A DNA stretch of 42,500 bases. It comes from Symbiodinium natans. Its lineage: Eukaryota; Sar; Dinophyceae; Suessiales; Symbiodiniaceae. Every line of letters begins with the position of its first letter. Positions within the stretch are counted from its first letter, which is position 1. Positions 1 through 8,941 of the stretch are shown in pieces. The position numbers and the translations under genes are program-made. The notes under the pieces were generated by a model that worked only from the letters and a program-made list of their open reading frames with translations, had not been told where the DNA came from and made no database searches. The stretch is from the NCBI GenBank assembly GCA_905221605.1, contig CAJNDS010000846.1:125001-167500 (forward strand), given 5' to 3'.

Positions 1-241
1 CCCAAGGCCGGAAACCCTAAACCCCAAACCCCAAACCCAAAACCCTACACCCTAAACCCCAAACACCAAACCCTCCTCACTCTGCATCCTCGGGTCTTCA
101 ACCCTGCTCCCCGCAAATGTTCCTGTTACGATGATGCGGCGCAACCACGCCGACCTATGTTTTTTTTTCTTTTATAGCCTGAAACAGTTTTTGCATACGC
201 GTATTTGCACACACACATTTGTTGTGTCTATATCTACACAT

Positions 242-275
<34 letters not shown>

Positions 276-600
276 GTATATATCACATAACATATAAAAA
301 CAACTATATTATATATATATAGAGAGAGAGGGAAAGAGATAGTTATATGTTTGTGTTTAGAGAGATCGCAAAGCTAGATCGGCCTCTTAAACCCTCGAAA
401 CCAAAGGAATCCCAAAGTGTTTAGGGTTTAGGGCTCTGGACCCTGGGCTTCAAACCGTAAATCCTCTAAAACTCAGTGCGGAAGAATGTAGAATCTAAGA
501 CTCATTGCGGAGGATTGTAGAATCTACCACGGGCCTACCTACACAAGTGGGCATGTCGACCCCAAGGATCCAGCATGTGGTGCGTCCCACCTGTACAAAA
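1..600. other. Non-coding, degenerate telomere-like and AT/CA simple sequence
   Basis: No convincing gene. The first 80 bases are degenerate CCCTAAA/CCCCAAA units. A CA run followed by a TA run lies at about 235-320. Two similar stretches, each containing TGTAGAATCTA and differing slightly before it, lie at about 471-500 and 502-530. On the minus strand a frame is open from an AG|G acceptor at 590 down to about 495 (start VGRTTCWILG), which could be an exon, but nothing else supports it. Confidence 0.5.
238..325. repeat. CA/TA/GA compound microsatellite
   Basis: Runs of CA, then TA, then a few TATA-rich interruptions and a short GA run. Direct observation. Confidence 0.9.
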
Positions 601-601
601 G

Positions 602-690
602 CCCTAAACCCTAAACCCTAAACCCTAAACCCTAGACCCCAAACCCCAAACCCCAAACCCCAAACCCCAAACCCCAAACCCTAAACCCAA
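602..690 (-). repeat. Telomere-like array, CCCTAAA then CCCCAAA
   Basis: About five CCCTAAA units pass abruptly into about seven CCCCAAA units, then back to CCCTAAA. The switch to a homogeneous block of a one-base variant is characteristic of local amplification of a variant unit. Confidence 0.9.
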
Positions 691-691
691 C

Positions 692-785
692 CCCCACGGT
701 CCCGCACCACAAGCCCCTTTGGCACAATGCAAAAGCAGCCCTTTCGCCTCTGAGTTGCTGATCTTGCGTGTGGGGGTAAAATCAC
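692..785 (-). CDS. Possible exon island, product unknown
   Basis: Minus-strand frame open over 31 codons from an AG|G acceptor at 785/786. It ends at a possible donor GTTGGGTTTAGGG at 691, which is the start of the telomere-like array at 602-690. The peptide begins VILPPHARSATQRRKG and contains VPKGLVVRDRGG. No family recognised. It is short and isolated, so coding status is uncertain. Confidence 0.3.
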
Positions 786-1182
786 CTGCGTCGTCCTCGG
801 GTTCGGGCTGTTTAGGGCTTAGGGTTTACAATGGGGTTTAGGGTTTAGAGTTTAGGGTCTAGGGTTTAGGGTTCAGGGAAGGTTAGTGTTTCGGGTAGTT
901 CAGGTGTATAACTTCCGGGTTCCCGGATTTACTGTGGTCGAGCTCAAAACCCTCAACCCCGAACCCTGAACGCTAAACCATAAGCTTGGAGGTTTCGCTT
1001 TCAGGGTCCTGCTTTGTGTTCTGCACAAGGCTGCTTAGTTGTCCAGTAACCTGGGGGAAATAAAGGTTAACCTTTGGGATTATAAGGGGGCCATACTACC
1101 CCAAAAGGGTTAAAGGTTACCTGCTCTACTACTAGGGCTGGTAAGTGGGCACCTACGAGCCTCTAAACGAAGACCATTGCTT

Positions 1183-1340
1183 GGGTTTAGGGTTTAGGGT
1201 TTAGGGTTTAGGGTTTAGGGTTTAGGGTTTAGGGTTTAGGGTTTGGGGTTTAGGGTTTAGGGTTTAGGGTTTAGGGTTTAGGGTTTAGGGTTTAGGGTTT
1301 AGGGTTTAGGGTTTAGGGTTTAGGGTTTAGGGTTTAGGGT
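1183..1340 (+). repeat. TTTAGGG telomere-type array, about 22 units
   Basis: Nearly perfect tandem TTTAGGG over about 158 bases with one TTTGGGG variant. It is interstitial here, with unique sequence on both sides. Confidence 0.95.
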
Positions 1341-1440
1341 ACACAACCCTTGGGTTTAGGGCTTATGGTTAGGGTTTAGGGTACACAACCCTTGGGTTTA
1401 GGGTTTAGGATTTAGGGTGTAGGGTTTAGGGCACACAACA
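1333..1440 (+). repeat. Duplicated array edge: TTTAGGGTACACAACCC twice
   Basis: The junction between array and unique sequence, GGTACACAACCCTTGGG plus flanking TTTAGGG units, occurs twice about 41 bases apart. A third, decayed version (GGGCACACAACA) follows at about 1429. This looks like a tandem duplication of the array edge. Confidence 0.75.
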
Positions 1441-2114
1441 TAGAAACATTGCAATACCTGCGTGGAAGCAATGAAAAACGCACACGCGCAAGCCAAATCA
1501 GAAACAACTTTAAAGCAATGAATACGTACCACCGCACAAGCTTGAATATCTGTATTCTCTGTATACATCTCTTTATGAATACAGCAGAGCAAATACATAC
1601 CTACATTCATTTTTTTGGTACGCAGCATACAATTTTGATCTACATGGTCTTTCCAAACAAAAACATAAACTACACGATACCAGCCACTGAAACCAAACGA
1701 GGACACGTGCAATGCTCACGATCCAGCATTCAGCCTGCAATACTTTCAAGGCCGAAACCGTAAACCCAAGAAAATGTCATGACCGAAAGGAACCCTAAAC
1801 CCTACAGTATGAAGCCCCAAAGCGCATGCCTTCAAAACGCCTGGCAAGTCGCCAAAAACAGCCTAAACTTCACAAGAGAAAGGACGCCTCAAAGCAAAAC
1901 GGGGAAAATAACATGGCAGACTTGGGGACTACGAGCCTATATGCTGGCAAGGCTTCGAGCTTCAAATGGGGCCTTATTATCATTATTCTCATTTTTTGTG
2001 ATTATTATGATGATTATGCTTATTATTAGGGACTGCTAGTGAGCCTTAGGGTTGGGCTTATTATGATCATTCTTATTATTAGGGACTACTAGTAAGGCTT
2101 AGGGTTGGGCATAC

Positions 2115-2198
2115 CAACGCCACAGACAGGCTGCGCTCAGGAAGGGGTAGCTGTCGGTTGGATCCGCTGGAAAAGCGTCCCGAGCACAGGGAGGCATC
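2115..2198 (-). CDS. Exon island, product unknown
   Basis: Minus-strand segment with acceptor CATCTCAG|G at 2198/2199 and donor GTATGC at 2114. In the frame starting G|ATG it reads MPPCARDAFPADPTDSYPF and continues LSAACLWR without a stop. The sequence just upstream of the acceptor in sense orientation is the 13-unit CCCTAAA array at 2220-2314. Splice signals and codon choice support an exon; the family is not recognised. Confidence 0.45.
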
Positions 2199-2219
2199 CT
2201 GAGATGACAACTTGATGAA

Positions 2220-2314
2220 GGGTTTAGGGTTTAGGGTTTAGGGTTTAGGGTTTAGGGTTTAGGGTTTAGGGTTTAGGGTTTAGGGTTTAGGGTTTAGGGT
2301 TTAGGGTTTAGGGT
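2220..2314 (+). repeat. TTTAGGG telomere-type array, about 13 units
   Basis: Perfect tandem TTTAGGG ending in GGGTTCTGGGGG. Read on the minus strand it lies directly upstream of the exon acceptor at 2199. Confidence 0.95.
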
Positions 2315-2632
2315 TCTGGGGGCTTCAAGGGGGGCATGTATCATGAAAAACCCAAAACTTCCGAATACTCCCCGCAACTCCCTGAGGCTTCCCAAGCTTC
2401 TCCCTAGTTACCCCCCCATGAACCCCCCTCCCTTAAGAACCCTGTAACTTGAGCCCTAGACCCTAAACCCAAAACCCAAAACCCTCAATACAAACTCTGA
2501 AACCGACAGAGTCTGGTCGAGACCCTAGGGTTTGGTTAAGGATTTTTCTGCTTTGACGTCAGAGCTTGGGTTTTTGAGCGTTTCTTGGGGCTGTAGGACC
2601 TAGGCTTTAGGGGCTTGGGGTCTCCCTAGACT

Positions 2633-2676
2633 CTAAACCCTAAACCCTAAACCCTAAACCCTAAACCCTAAACCCG
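2633..2676 (-). repeat. Short CCCTAAA array
   Basis: Six CCCTAAA units between unrelated sequences. Confidence 0.9.
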
Positions 2677-2868
2677 GGGTCTTCAGACTGCTTCTCCAAA
2701 CAGAACAGCTGCTGCAAATGGTTTGTCACAAGTTTGCTCGCTGAGTCTTTTCCCTTCCCCTTCCCCCCCAACTGCTCTCCCCCAGACCCCACAACAACAA
2801 GAAACGAAGGTTCCATTTTTAAAAACCCTAATACGAAGCAGTGAACTAGCACCTCATAAACCTTCAAC

Positions 2869-2969
2869 CTGGCTCTGACACACAGCGTGGTGCACCCCAA
2901 CTCGCGCAGATCGGCAGTTCGGATGAGCAGCCGAGCTCTCCATACGGTCAGTTCTCTATATGATGGTCC
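2869..2969 (-). CDS. Possible exon island, product unknown
   Basis: Open on the minus strand from an AG|G acceptor at 2969/2970 to a donor GTTGAA at 2868. The peptide contains ELTVWRARLLIRTADLRELG and CTTLCVRAR, with GC-rich codon choice. Its start phase does not match the end of the exon at 3126-3212, so an exon may be missing or this may be a relic. Confidence 0.35.
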
Positions 2970-3125
2970 CTGCTTGGGGTACCCGAATTAATATTCGGGG
3001 CCGTCTTACAATCGGGGGACCCCAAAGGGGGCCATACTTTCAGAGATGTGACCATCTTTGGCAGCTTAAGGTTTAGGGTTTAGGGTTGAGGGTTTAGGGT
3101 TTAGGGTTTAGGACTTCGGACCTAC

Positions 3126-3418
3126 TCAGGAATCAAGTTCAACATCTCAGCCACCAGATTGGCGAAAGGTTGGCCTCTCCGACAGCCGCAGCTCCACCAA
3201 CTAAGCGCCTCCCTGGACGTAACCCGAACCCTAAACGCTAAACCCTTTAAACCCTGAACACCCTAAACCCTAAACCTCACGATGCGGTGGAGATGCCCAC
3301 TGGGTTCCAGCGCATCATCAGCCTTCCATTGCTCGATGGTCCACTCGGTGTCCTCCAGCGCCCTATGAACCCTGAAGTGAGATTGCAGGGCTTTGTAAAG
3401 GCAACGCTGCATGTAGAC
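3126..3418 (-). CDS. Two-exon gene fragment joined across a telomere-repeat intron
   Basis: Exon A is 3276-3418. Its acceptor is GCGAAAG|G, and the peptide contains YKALQSHFRVHRALEDTEW and WKADDALEPSGHLHRIV. It ends in phase 2 at donor GTTTAGGG (3275). Exon B is 3126-3212, with acceptor GTCCAG|G; it starts in phase 2, contains GQPFANLVAEMLNLIPE, and has donor GTAGGT at 3125. The joined frame continues HRIVR-EALSWWSCG with no stop. The 63-base intron between them is almost entirely degenerate TTTAGGG. Both exons are rich in C/G third positions. The protein family is not recognised; it may continue at 2869-2969 and 3723-3776. Confidence 0.62.
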
Positions 3419-3507
3419 CTTTCGCCCTGAATCTCCATAAGGGTTCGTTGGGGTCACAATTCAGCGCTAGGGTCTAAACAGAGCGGGGGAGGGGTGGCAA
3501 AGCCCGG

Positions 3508-3532
3508 GGGCGGGGGGGGGGGGGGGGGGGGT
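3508..3532. repeat. Poly-G tract
   Basis: More than 20 consecutive G after a G-rich lead. Length is probably unreliable in sequencing. Confidence 0.9.
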
Positions 3533-3722
3533 GATTGATTTTCACATTTTTCGTTTCATAGGGCATGTGAACAAGGCTCCATTGAGTTCAGGGTGAATTT
3601 TGGGGCTTAGGGGTCAGAAACACCGTCAACCCTGAGCCTAATACTTGCAGGTTCATGGGTTTTCGCTGGAGTTCTGCATCGTGTAGGAGGGATCAAAAAC
3701 CAAATTGCGTAGGACTATGAAC

Positions 3723-3776
3723 CTTGAAGCACACCTCGCCCAACACCTTCCCCGCGCCGCGCCCAACCGGAAACCC
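3723..3776 (-). CDS. Exon island whose acceptor is a telomere repeat
   Basis: Eighteen codons on the minus strand, reading GFPVGRGAGKVLGEVCFK. The acceptor is TTTAG|GGG, the last unit of the array at 3776-4016 read in sense. The donor is GTTCAT at 3722. It is in phase 0 at both ends. It is short, so an accidental frame is possible, but composition and splice signals agree. Confidence 0.42.
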
Positions 3777-4016
3777 CTAAACCCTAAACCCCTAAACCCT
3801 CAACCCTGAACCCCTAAACCCCTAAAAACCCCGAACCCTAAGCTCCTAACCCCTAAACACTCAACCCCAGACCCCCAAACCCTAAAAACCCTACATCCTA
3901 AGTTCCGAACCCCTAAACCCGAAACCCCTAAACCCTAAACCCCTAAACCCCTAAACCCCCAAACCCCTAAACCCCTAAACCCTAAACCCCTAAACCCGAA
4001 AACCCTAAACCCCTAA
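3776..4016 (-). repeat. Degenerate CCCCTAAA/CCCTAAA array
   Basis: About 240 bases dominated by 8-mer CCCCTAAA mixed with CCCTAAA, CCCGAAA and CCCTCAA. Much less homogeneous than the arrays at 1183 or 21204, so presumably older. Confidence 0.9.
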
Positions 4017-4050
4017 ACTTCCAGCATCCGTCTCGAATCGGCCTCGCCAG

Positions 4051-4468
4051 GACCATGGCGCACCACCTCGGCCGAGCCTTGCGAGGCACTCTGCGCTTCT
4101 CGTACGAGAAGACATGCGCACCCATAAACCCTAGACCCTAAACCCTAAACCCCAAACCCCACACCCTAAACCCTAAACCCTAAACCCCAAACCCTAAACC
4201 CTAGATCCTAGACCCTAACCGGTGTAAGCCAAACATCGCATAAGACAAACGCGGGCTTGGCATTTAAGGCCCTATGATTCAAAGAGCAAGGAATATGTTT
4301 CATGGAAATGACGAGGACGAGGGCGAGGCTCAGCGTTGGGAGGAGGTTTGGGGTTCATCAGGGTTTAGGGTTTAGGTAAGCTGGTGTACTCTGTTTCGTT
4401 CCAGCAGTAATCAGCAACTTGGACAGAATGCGCTGTTTGCCAAGTCGGCTTCCAAGCCCCTTGGCTAA
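4051..4468 (+). CDS. Three-exon 3' end of a gene, product unknown
   Basis: Exon 4051-4110: acceptor GCCTCGCCAG|G, contains TMAHHLGRALRGTLRFSYE, ends in phase 2 at a GA donor (GACATG). Exon 4291-4345: acceptor AGCAAG|G, reads NMFHGNDEDEGEAQRWEE, ends in phase 0 at GTTTGG. Exon 4376-4468: contains NQQLGQNALFAKSASKPLG and stops at TAA 4466-4468. All phases agree. The first intron (4111-4290) holds a CCCTAAA array. The second, 4346-4375, would be only 30 bases, built from GTTTGGGG and TTTAGGG and containing an in-frame TAG, so it must be removed if the gene works. An acidic patch (DEDEGE) is visible; no domain recognised. Confidence 0.5.
4128..4220 (-). repeat. CCCTAAA/CCCCAAA array in an intron
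   Basis: Mixed CCCTAAA, CCCCAAA and CCCTAGA units within the intron of the plus-strand fragment at 4051-4468. Confidence 0.85.
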
Positions 4469-4635
4469 ACCCCACACCCTCTCCCTAAACCCTAGACCCT
4501 TAACCCTAGACTACCCAAAAGCACTTCCATAGGTGTTGTAGCTCCCCCAAGCATCCCACAAAAAAAATCCGCCTGGGGTTCATCCAAATATCGCCGCAGT
4601 ACTGTCATAGAGACCCAAAAAGCTTCTGGCCCCAC

Positions 4636-4730
4636 ACTGCTAAGGTTCAAGCACCCTAAACCCTAAACCCTAAACCCTAAACCCTAAACCCTAAACCCTA
4701 AACCCTAAACCCTAAACTGCTAAGGTTCAA
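4636..4730. repeat. CCCTAAA array flanked by a 15-base direct repeat
   Basis: Nine CCCTAAA units (4653-4716) lie between two exact copies of ACTGCTAAGGTTCAA, at 4636-4650 and 4716-4730. Two bases (GC) and the start of the array separate the left copy from the repeats. The layout is that of an insertion with a target-site duplication. Confidence 0.85.
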
Positions 4731-5880
4731 AGGCACGAGGCAGCCAAAGTGCAGGGTGAGGTGGGGTAGAGGTCAGGGAAGTGCTTTGCGCGCTCCAGCT
4801 GTTAAGAGTGAGTGATAGGTCACCCACCCGAGGCTCTTCTGCTGAGTTTCTGCAGTTCTTAGGGTTTAGGGTTTGGGCGTAGATGGGCGATGAAATCCAC
4901 GAGTGGACTCTTTGCGGAAGCTGCTGCTTGCACGAAATATGTTCGTTTTGTTGCTTACGCACGTGGGCGCGGGGTTGAAAAAAAGGAATGTTCGTTTGTT
5001 GCTTACAGGGCACGGAGGTATGCGTGGGGAGCGGTTAAGTGATAAAGCGTCAAAGTGGGGCGGCGTGGAGTGGGGGTCGTTGGTTGGTTGTGGGTCGTTG
5101 GGGGAGGGGGATTAGCTTACGCGTGGCATGTTCGGCATGTGATAGCCGCGGTGGTACCATGTACGTTTTCCTTACGGGCCCCTAACCCCCGAAACCCACG
5201 AACTAAAGCCTGAACTCTAAACCCTACACCCTAAACCCTAAACATGTATGGAGGAGAAAGAGAGAAGAGATGAGGCTCGAGAGAGAGAGAGAGAGAGATG
5301 AGAGGGAGGGAGGGATGGAGGGTGGGAGAGAGGGAGGAGGGAGCTCTTTCCCTCTTCCCTTCTCCCCTCCACCCTCCTCTCCCTTTCCCTCCTCCCCCCC
5401 CCCCAGAGACCCCTAGGGAGAGAGGGAGAGAGGGAGAGAGGGAGAGAGGGAGAGAGAGTAATCGGATAGAGAGGGAGTCATCAAGTCAGAGAGAGCGCGG
5501 AAACAGATAGAGAGAAAGAGAGAGAGGGAGAGATGAGAGGAGGTAGAAGAAAGAGAGAGTTTAAAGAGAGAGAGAGAGGCGCGCGAGAGAAAGAGAGAGA
5601 GAGAGAGAGGGATTCACAGACCGTAAGATCCCAACACATCAAGTTTCAGCGCGAACAGAGATGAGATATAGAGATAGCGAGAGAGAGAGAGAGAGAGAAG
5701 AGTAGATTGGTTTTGAGAGAGATAGAGGCTAACCCCTAAACGAAAGAGTTTTTTTTCGGGTTTAGGGCCTAGGGTTTTAGGGTGCTCTGAAATGTTTTGT
5801 GTTAGGGTTTAGGCATGTATGGGTTGGGGTTTAGGGGTTGAAGCGTTAACCCTAAACCCTAAACAATTTGAACTGCCCAG
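4731..5880. other. Non-coding stretch with a long GA-rich region
   Basis: At 4740-5115 there are overlapping frames on both strands with no support from splice sites or composition. A CCCTACA/CCCTAAA remnant lies at 5216-5245. From 5250 to 5735 the sequence is almost pure purine (GA and GAGG repeats) with one pyrimidine-rich inversion at about 5343-5410. No gene seen. Confidence 0.55.
5249..5735. repeat. GA-rich microsatellite region with an inverted CT block
   Basis: GAGA, GGAGAGA and GAGGGA runs of about 480 bases. A CT-rich block (CCCTCCTCCCTTTC type) at 5343-5405 can pair with the neighbouring GA runs. Confidence 0.9.
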
Positions 5881-5941
5881 GAGCCCATGCCCTCAGTGGA
5901 AGCGGAAAACTTCAGCGCCTGTCTCAGGGGTGACTTCACAG

Positions 5942-6068
5942 GAATCCAGCAGACAATGGCTGGAGGGTGGAGTTTGACAATGAGACTAGCTATAGGTGGA
6001 CCAGCAACCCTGCTTCAATACCAGGGTGGGTTGATAGGCTTTTTTCAAAGGAGCCCAGAACCTCTACA
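5942..6068 (+). CDS. Exon island, product unknown
   Basis: Acceptor CTTCACAG|G at 5941/5942 and donor GTAATC at 6069. The exon has 42 codons and starts in phase 2. The peptide contains NPADNGWRVEFDNETSYRW and NPASIPGWVDRLFSKEPRTS. The frame is open only between these splice sites. A second plus-strand frame just upstream (5881-5928, EPMPSVEAENFSAC) may be another exon, but the two cannot be joined by a sensible intron. Family not recognised. Confidence 0.52.
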
Positions 6069-7022
6069 GTAATCAAACTTGTTGGAGCCCTGAGAATACC
6101 TCTATGCAAAAATATATCTATCCTCGACCCTAAACCCTTAGTCCACTGCCCTGCCCCCCCCCCCCCCCCCCCACCCCACACTCCTCTGAAGCCCTAAACC
6201 CAAAACCCCAAACCCAAAACCCCAAAACCCCAAACCCCCAAACCCTAAACCCTAAACCGTAAACCCTAAACCCAGCAATAAGATGAAGCCACAAGGCTGC
6301 GTGCGGGCTTGGGGTGTAGGGCCGGGTTTAGGGCCCCAGCCTGGGAGGACAACGGCACCCTCTTAAAGGCTCAATTGGGTTGATAGCCGGATCCCGGCCG
6401 TAAAGAAAAGGATAAGGGTACTAGAACCCCAGGTCTAGCACCCTAGCACCCTAGCACTCCTAGCACCCTAGCACCCTAACTAAACCCTAACGAGTTCAGT
6501 AAGGTTTCGAAGCCCTCCGCTCCTTGTTGGATGTCTCCCGTACAAGCTGCCCCGCTGGTTGACCAGGATCCTGTCGGGCGGCAGAACCCTGTAAACCCCT
6601 ACACCCCGAAAACCCCCCAAAGAAACAGGGCAATAAGGATTTATCTTGGGTCCAAAAGCCCTAAGCCATCAGCCAAAGCCTGCTTAACCCCCAAACCCGA
6701 AAGGAGGTCCATCAGAAGCAGCGAAACGTCACCTCTGGTCGTTCTTCCCTTCAGATAAGGGAAATCACAAATCCCTGAACCCTCAACCCTCAACCCTCAA
6801 CCCTAAACCCTAAACCCTAGACCCTAAACCCTAAACCCCCTTTGTACCGCAGATCTCCTCTCAACCCTAAACCCTACACCCCGAGTCCACAGTGGGTCCA
6901 ACGGCCCTAAGCCCTCAGCCAAAGCATCCTCGACCTCTCCAAGAGGCAAGCTCGGAGTGCTTTGGGGTTAGGCCTAAACCCTAAACCCTAAACCCGAAAA
7001 TCAAAACCCTGGGGTTTGGGAC
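6069..7022. other. Non-coding, repeats and poly-C
   Basis: A 19-base poly-C at 6154-6172, mixed CCCTAAA/CCCAAAA at 6190-6273, CCTAGCA repeats at 6435-6480, and CCCTCAA/CCCTAAA at 6776-6837. A phrase beginning GTCCAA and running into CCCTAAGCC and TCAGCCAAAGC occurs at about 6651-6680 and again at about 6896-6925. This suggests duplication of a small unit. The frame at 6531-6758 has no other support. Confidence 0.5.
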
Positions 7023-7294
7023 TCAGCAGGTCTTGACTGGGCTCTTCTCGCACCACGCCTTGCCATATGAGGCCAGCCGATCACCGAGCTCACGCCTCAC
7101 GAGGGCATTGAGGGCGTGTGTGGGTTTAGGTTTAGGGTTTAGGGTTTAGGGTTAAGGGTTAAGGGTTAAGGGTTTAGGGTTTAGGGTTTAGGGTTTCGGG
7201 TTTCGGGTTTCGGGTTTCGGGTTTCGGGTTTAGGGTTTAGGGTTTAGGGTGCTTGCAGTTACTCAAGTATTGGGCCCCTCGGGACCCCAGCAGC
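7023..7294 (-). CDS. Two-exon gene fragment joined across a repeat intron
   Basis: Exon A, 7263-7294: acceptor TTTACAG|G, reads AAGVPRGPIL, ends in phase 2 at donor GTAACT. Exon B, 7023-7095: acceptor CTCGTGAG|G in phase 2, reads RELGDRLASYGKAWCEKS and ends either at TGA 7023-7025 or at a GTCAAG donor. The intron, 7096-7262 (167 bases), is almost all CCCTAAA, CCCGAAA and CCCTTAA units in sense orientation, ending in a short unique 3' tail. The frame may extend upstream into that tail (THALNALV). Family not recognised. Confidence 0.5.
7122..7250 (+). repeat. Telomere-like array with variant blocks
   Basis: TTTAGGG units interrupted by three TTAAGGG units (about 7151-7171) and five consecutive TTTCGGG units (about 7194-7228). 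Each variant is clustered, not scattered. Confidence 0.9.
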
Positions 7295-8755
7295 CTGTAA
7301 AGCAAGCAAGTCTAGGGGCTTCAGTGAACTAATGCCCCAAAAGCGCTACTTTCTGGCAGGTTACCTAAGAGTCCTAAACAAAGCAGAACCTCCACACAAG
7401 TAGGTTTGGGGCTCTGAAGCCAAACCCCGCACCCTGAACCCTTAACCCCAAAACCTGAAGCCCCCAAGATAGCTACTATGACGGTTTGGGAAAGCCTAAA
7501 CCCTAAACCCTAAATCCTAAACCCTACACCCTAAACCCTAAACCCTAAACCCTAAACCCTAAACCCTAAACCCTAAACCCTAAGCATGCCAAGGCACAAG
7601 TGTTGCGAGAGCTGTGAGTCGAAGGAATAGCTTAACGACCGGGCCGCGAGCTGCAACTGCGCCTGGTTTAGGGTTTCGGGTTTAGGGTTTAGGGTTGGGG
7701 GTTTAAGGTTTAATTCAGGTTTAGGGTTTATGGTTTTAGGGTTTAGGGTTTATGGTTTTAGCGTTAGGGTTTATGGGTTTAGGGTTTAGGGTTTGAGGTG
7801 CCAGGGTTTAGGGTAAAGTCAACAGGGCCCCCTGGTCAGTATCGCGCAGCTTCATAGGGGCTCTCTCCAGAATCTATTCGGCTTTAGGTTGTAGCGTTCA
7901 GGGGAGATCTCTGAACCCTTACACGCTGGAGGTAATTTAGGGGCCTGAATGATTAGAATAAGGTTTTGGGGGTTATTTATACTATAAAGAATGTAAAGGG
8001 ACCCTAAGGGAATACTATTGATTAGTATTTATTCCGACCCCTAACTTACTCTGTTTCCTTAGCTACGGCCACCGGTCCATATCGATATATCGATTCGGCT
8101 GCCAGCATCTGCCATAAAGTTAAAAACTTACAGTAGCAAACCTGTAATGCCCTAATCTTCCCACAGCCTAACCTCAGACCCCCGAAAGGAGCCAAACAGT
8201 AGAACTCCTTAAGGGTTCCTAAGAATGACCCAAAAGTAGTATGGGGTACTTTTGGGGGCTCTGCTTTTTGGATCCTGCTCAGGGGTCTTGGTAAAGCTTC
8301 CCTTCAGATTGCATCAGTGGTGCAGTTTTGGTGAATTTGATATTCGCGGGCTGGAAGCTTTCGTTTCACGTTCAAATTGAGGAGGAGGGATGACACTAAA
8401 CCCTAGTAACCCTGAACCTTATCCCCCTCTGCCCCAAAACTGTTCAGGACTCCATACGCAAGCCTTTGCATACGCAGCAAAAGTCGCTTGGTCCTCCATT
8501 GCAGCGCCAAAACTGAAAGCGGTGTAGGGTGCGGGATCTATTCTATATAGGTTTCAGAGGCGGGGGTAGTTGGGTCCTGCTCAGCACAGAAACCTCCATC
8601 ACATCTAGCATGTGGGCCACATGAGAAATTAGGATGGGCATGAGTGGGTATATTGCGCAGCTTGGGGTTGAGGTAAACCCCTAAACCCTAAACCCTAAAC
8701 CCTAAACCCTAAACCCTAAACCCGTTTAGGCTTTAGGCTTTCTGGGAATTATGAG
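7295..8755. other. No convincing gene; arrays and hairpins
   Basis: Arrays at 7496-7583 (CCCTAAA) and 7665-7812 (mixed TTTAGGG), and CCCTAAA at 8673-8723. A possible inverted-repeat element lies at about 7938-8042. A 10-base-stem hairpin (CCCAAAAGTA ... TACTTTTGGG) lies at about 8231-8260. The remaining unique sequence shows no long frame or clear splice pair. Confidence 0.5.
7496..7583 (-). repeat. CCCTAAA array, about 12 units
   Basis: Near-perfect CCCTAAA with two variants (CCCTAAAT, CCCTACA). Confidence 0.9.
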
Positions 8756-8864
8756 GGTATGAGGTTGGCAATTGCTCTGAGGCACCAGGAAACATGGCTC
8801 CGGGAGCTCACTGGAGCCAATCTGATGCGAGGCTCTGACTGTCTGAGGGTCACTGGCTTACAAG
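8756..8864 (+). CDS. Exon island between CCCTAAA and TTTAGGG arrays
   Basis: Acceptor ATTATGAG|G at 8755/8756; donor GTTTATAGGGTTTAGGG at 8865. The exon has 36 codons plus one base, starting in phase 0. It contains GMRLAIALRHQETWLREL and TGANLMRGSDCLRVTGLQ. The CCCTAAA array at 8673-8723 is just upstream and a TTTAGGG array at 8865-8941 is the start of the downstream intron. Codon choice is GC-rich in third position. Family not recognised. Confidence 0.5.
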
Positions 8865-8941
8865 GTTTATAGGGTTTAGGGTTTAGGGTTTAAGGTTTGG
8901 GGTTTAGGGTTTAGGGTTTAGGGTGTAGGGTTAGGGTTCAG
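8865..8941 (+). repeat. TTTAGGG-like array forming an intron 5' end
   Basis: Begins GTTTATAGGG immediately after the exon at 8756-8864 and continues as TTTAGGG with variants. Confidence 0.85.

Larger units (their letters stand above)
786..2114. other. Non-coding stretch with telomere-like arrays
   Basis: Contains degenerate TTTAGGG at 833-885, a short palindrome-rich segment at about 1070-1135 (GGGGGCCATACTACCCC), the long array at 1183-1340, a duplicated junction at 1333-1402, and AT-rich sequence at 1440-2050. The overlapping frames on both strands at 1398-1763 have no coding character that I can see. A repeated phrase, TTATTAGGGACT followed by GCTAGT or ACTAGT, occurs near 2024 and 2076. 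Confidence 0.5.

Noticed and set aside
1183-1340. True chromosome end (telomere)
   Set aside because: The array is interstitial, with unique sequence on both sides, and arrays of both orientations occur throughout, so no terminal position is shown.
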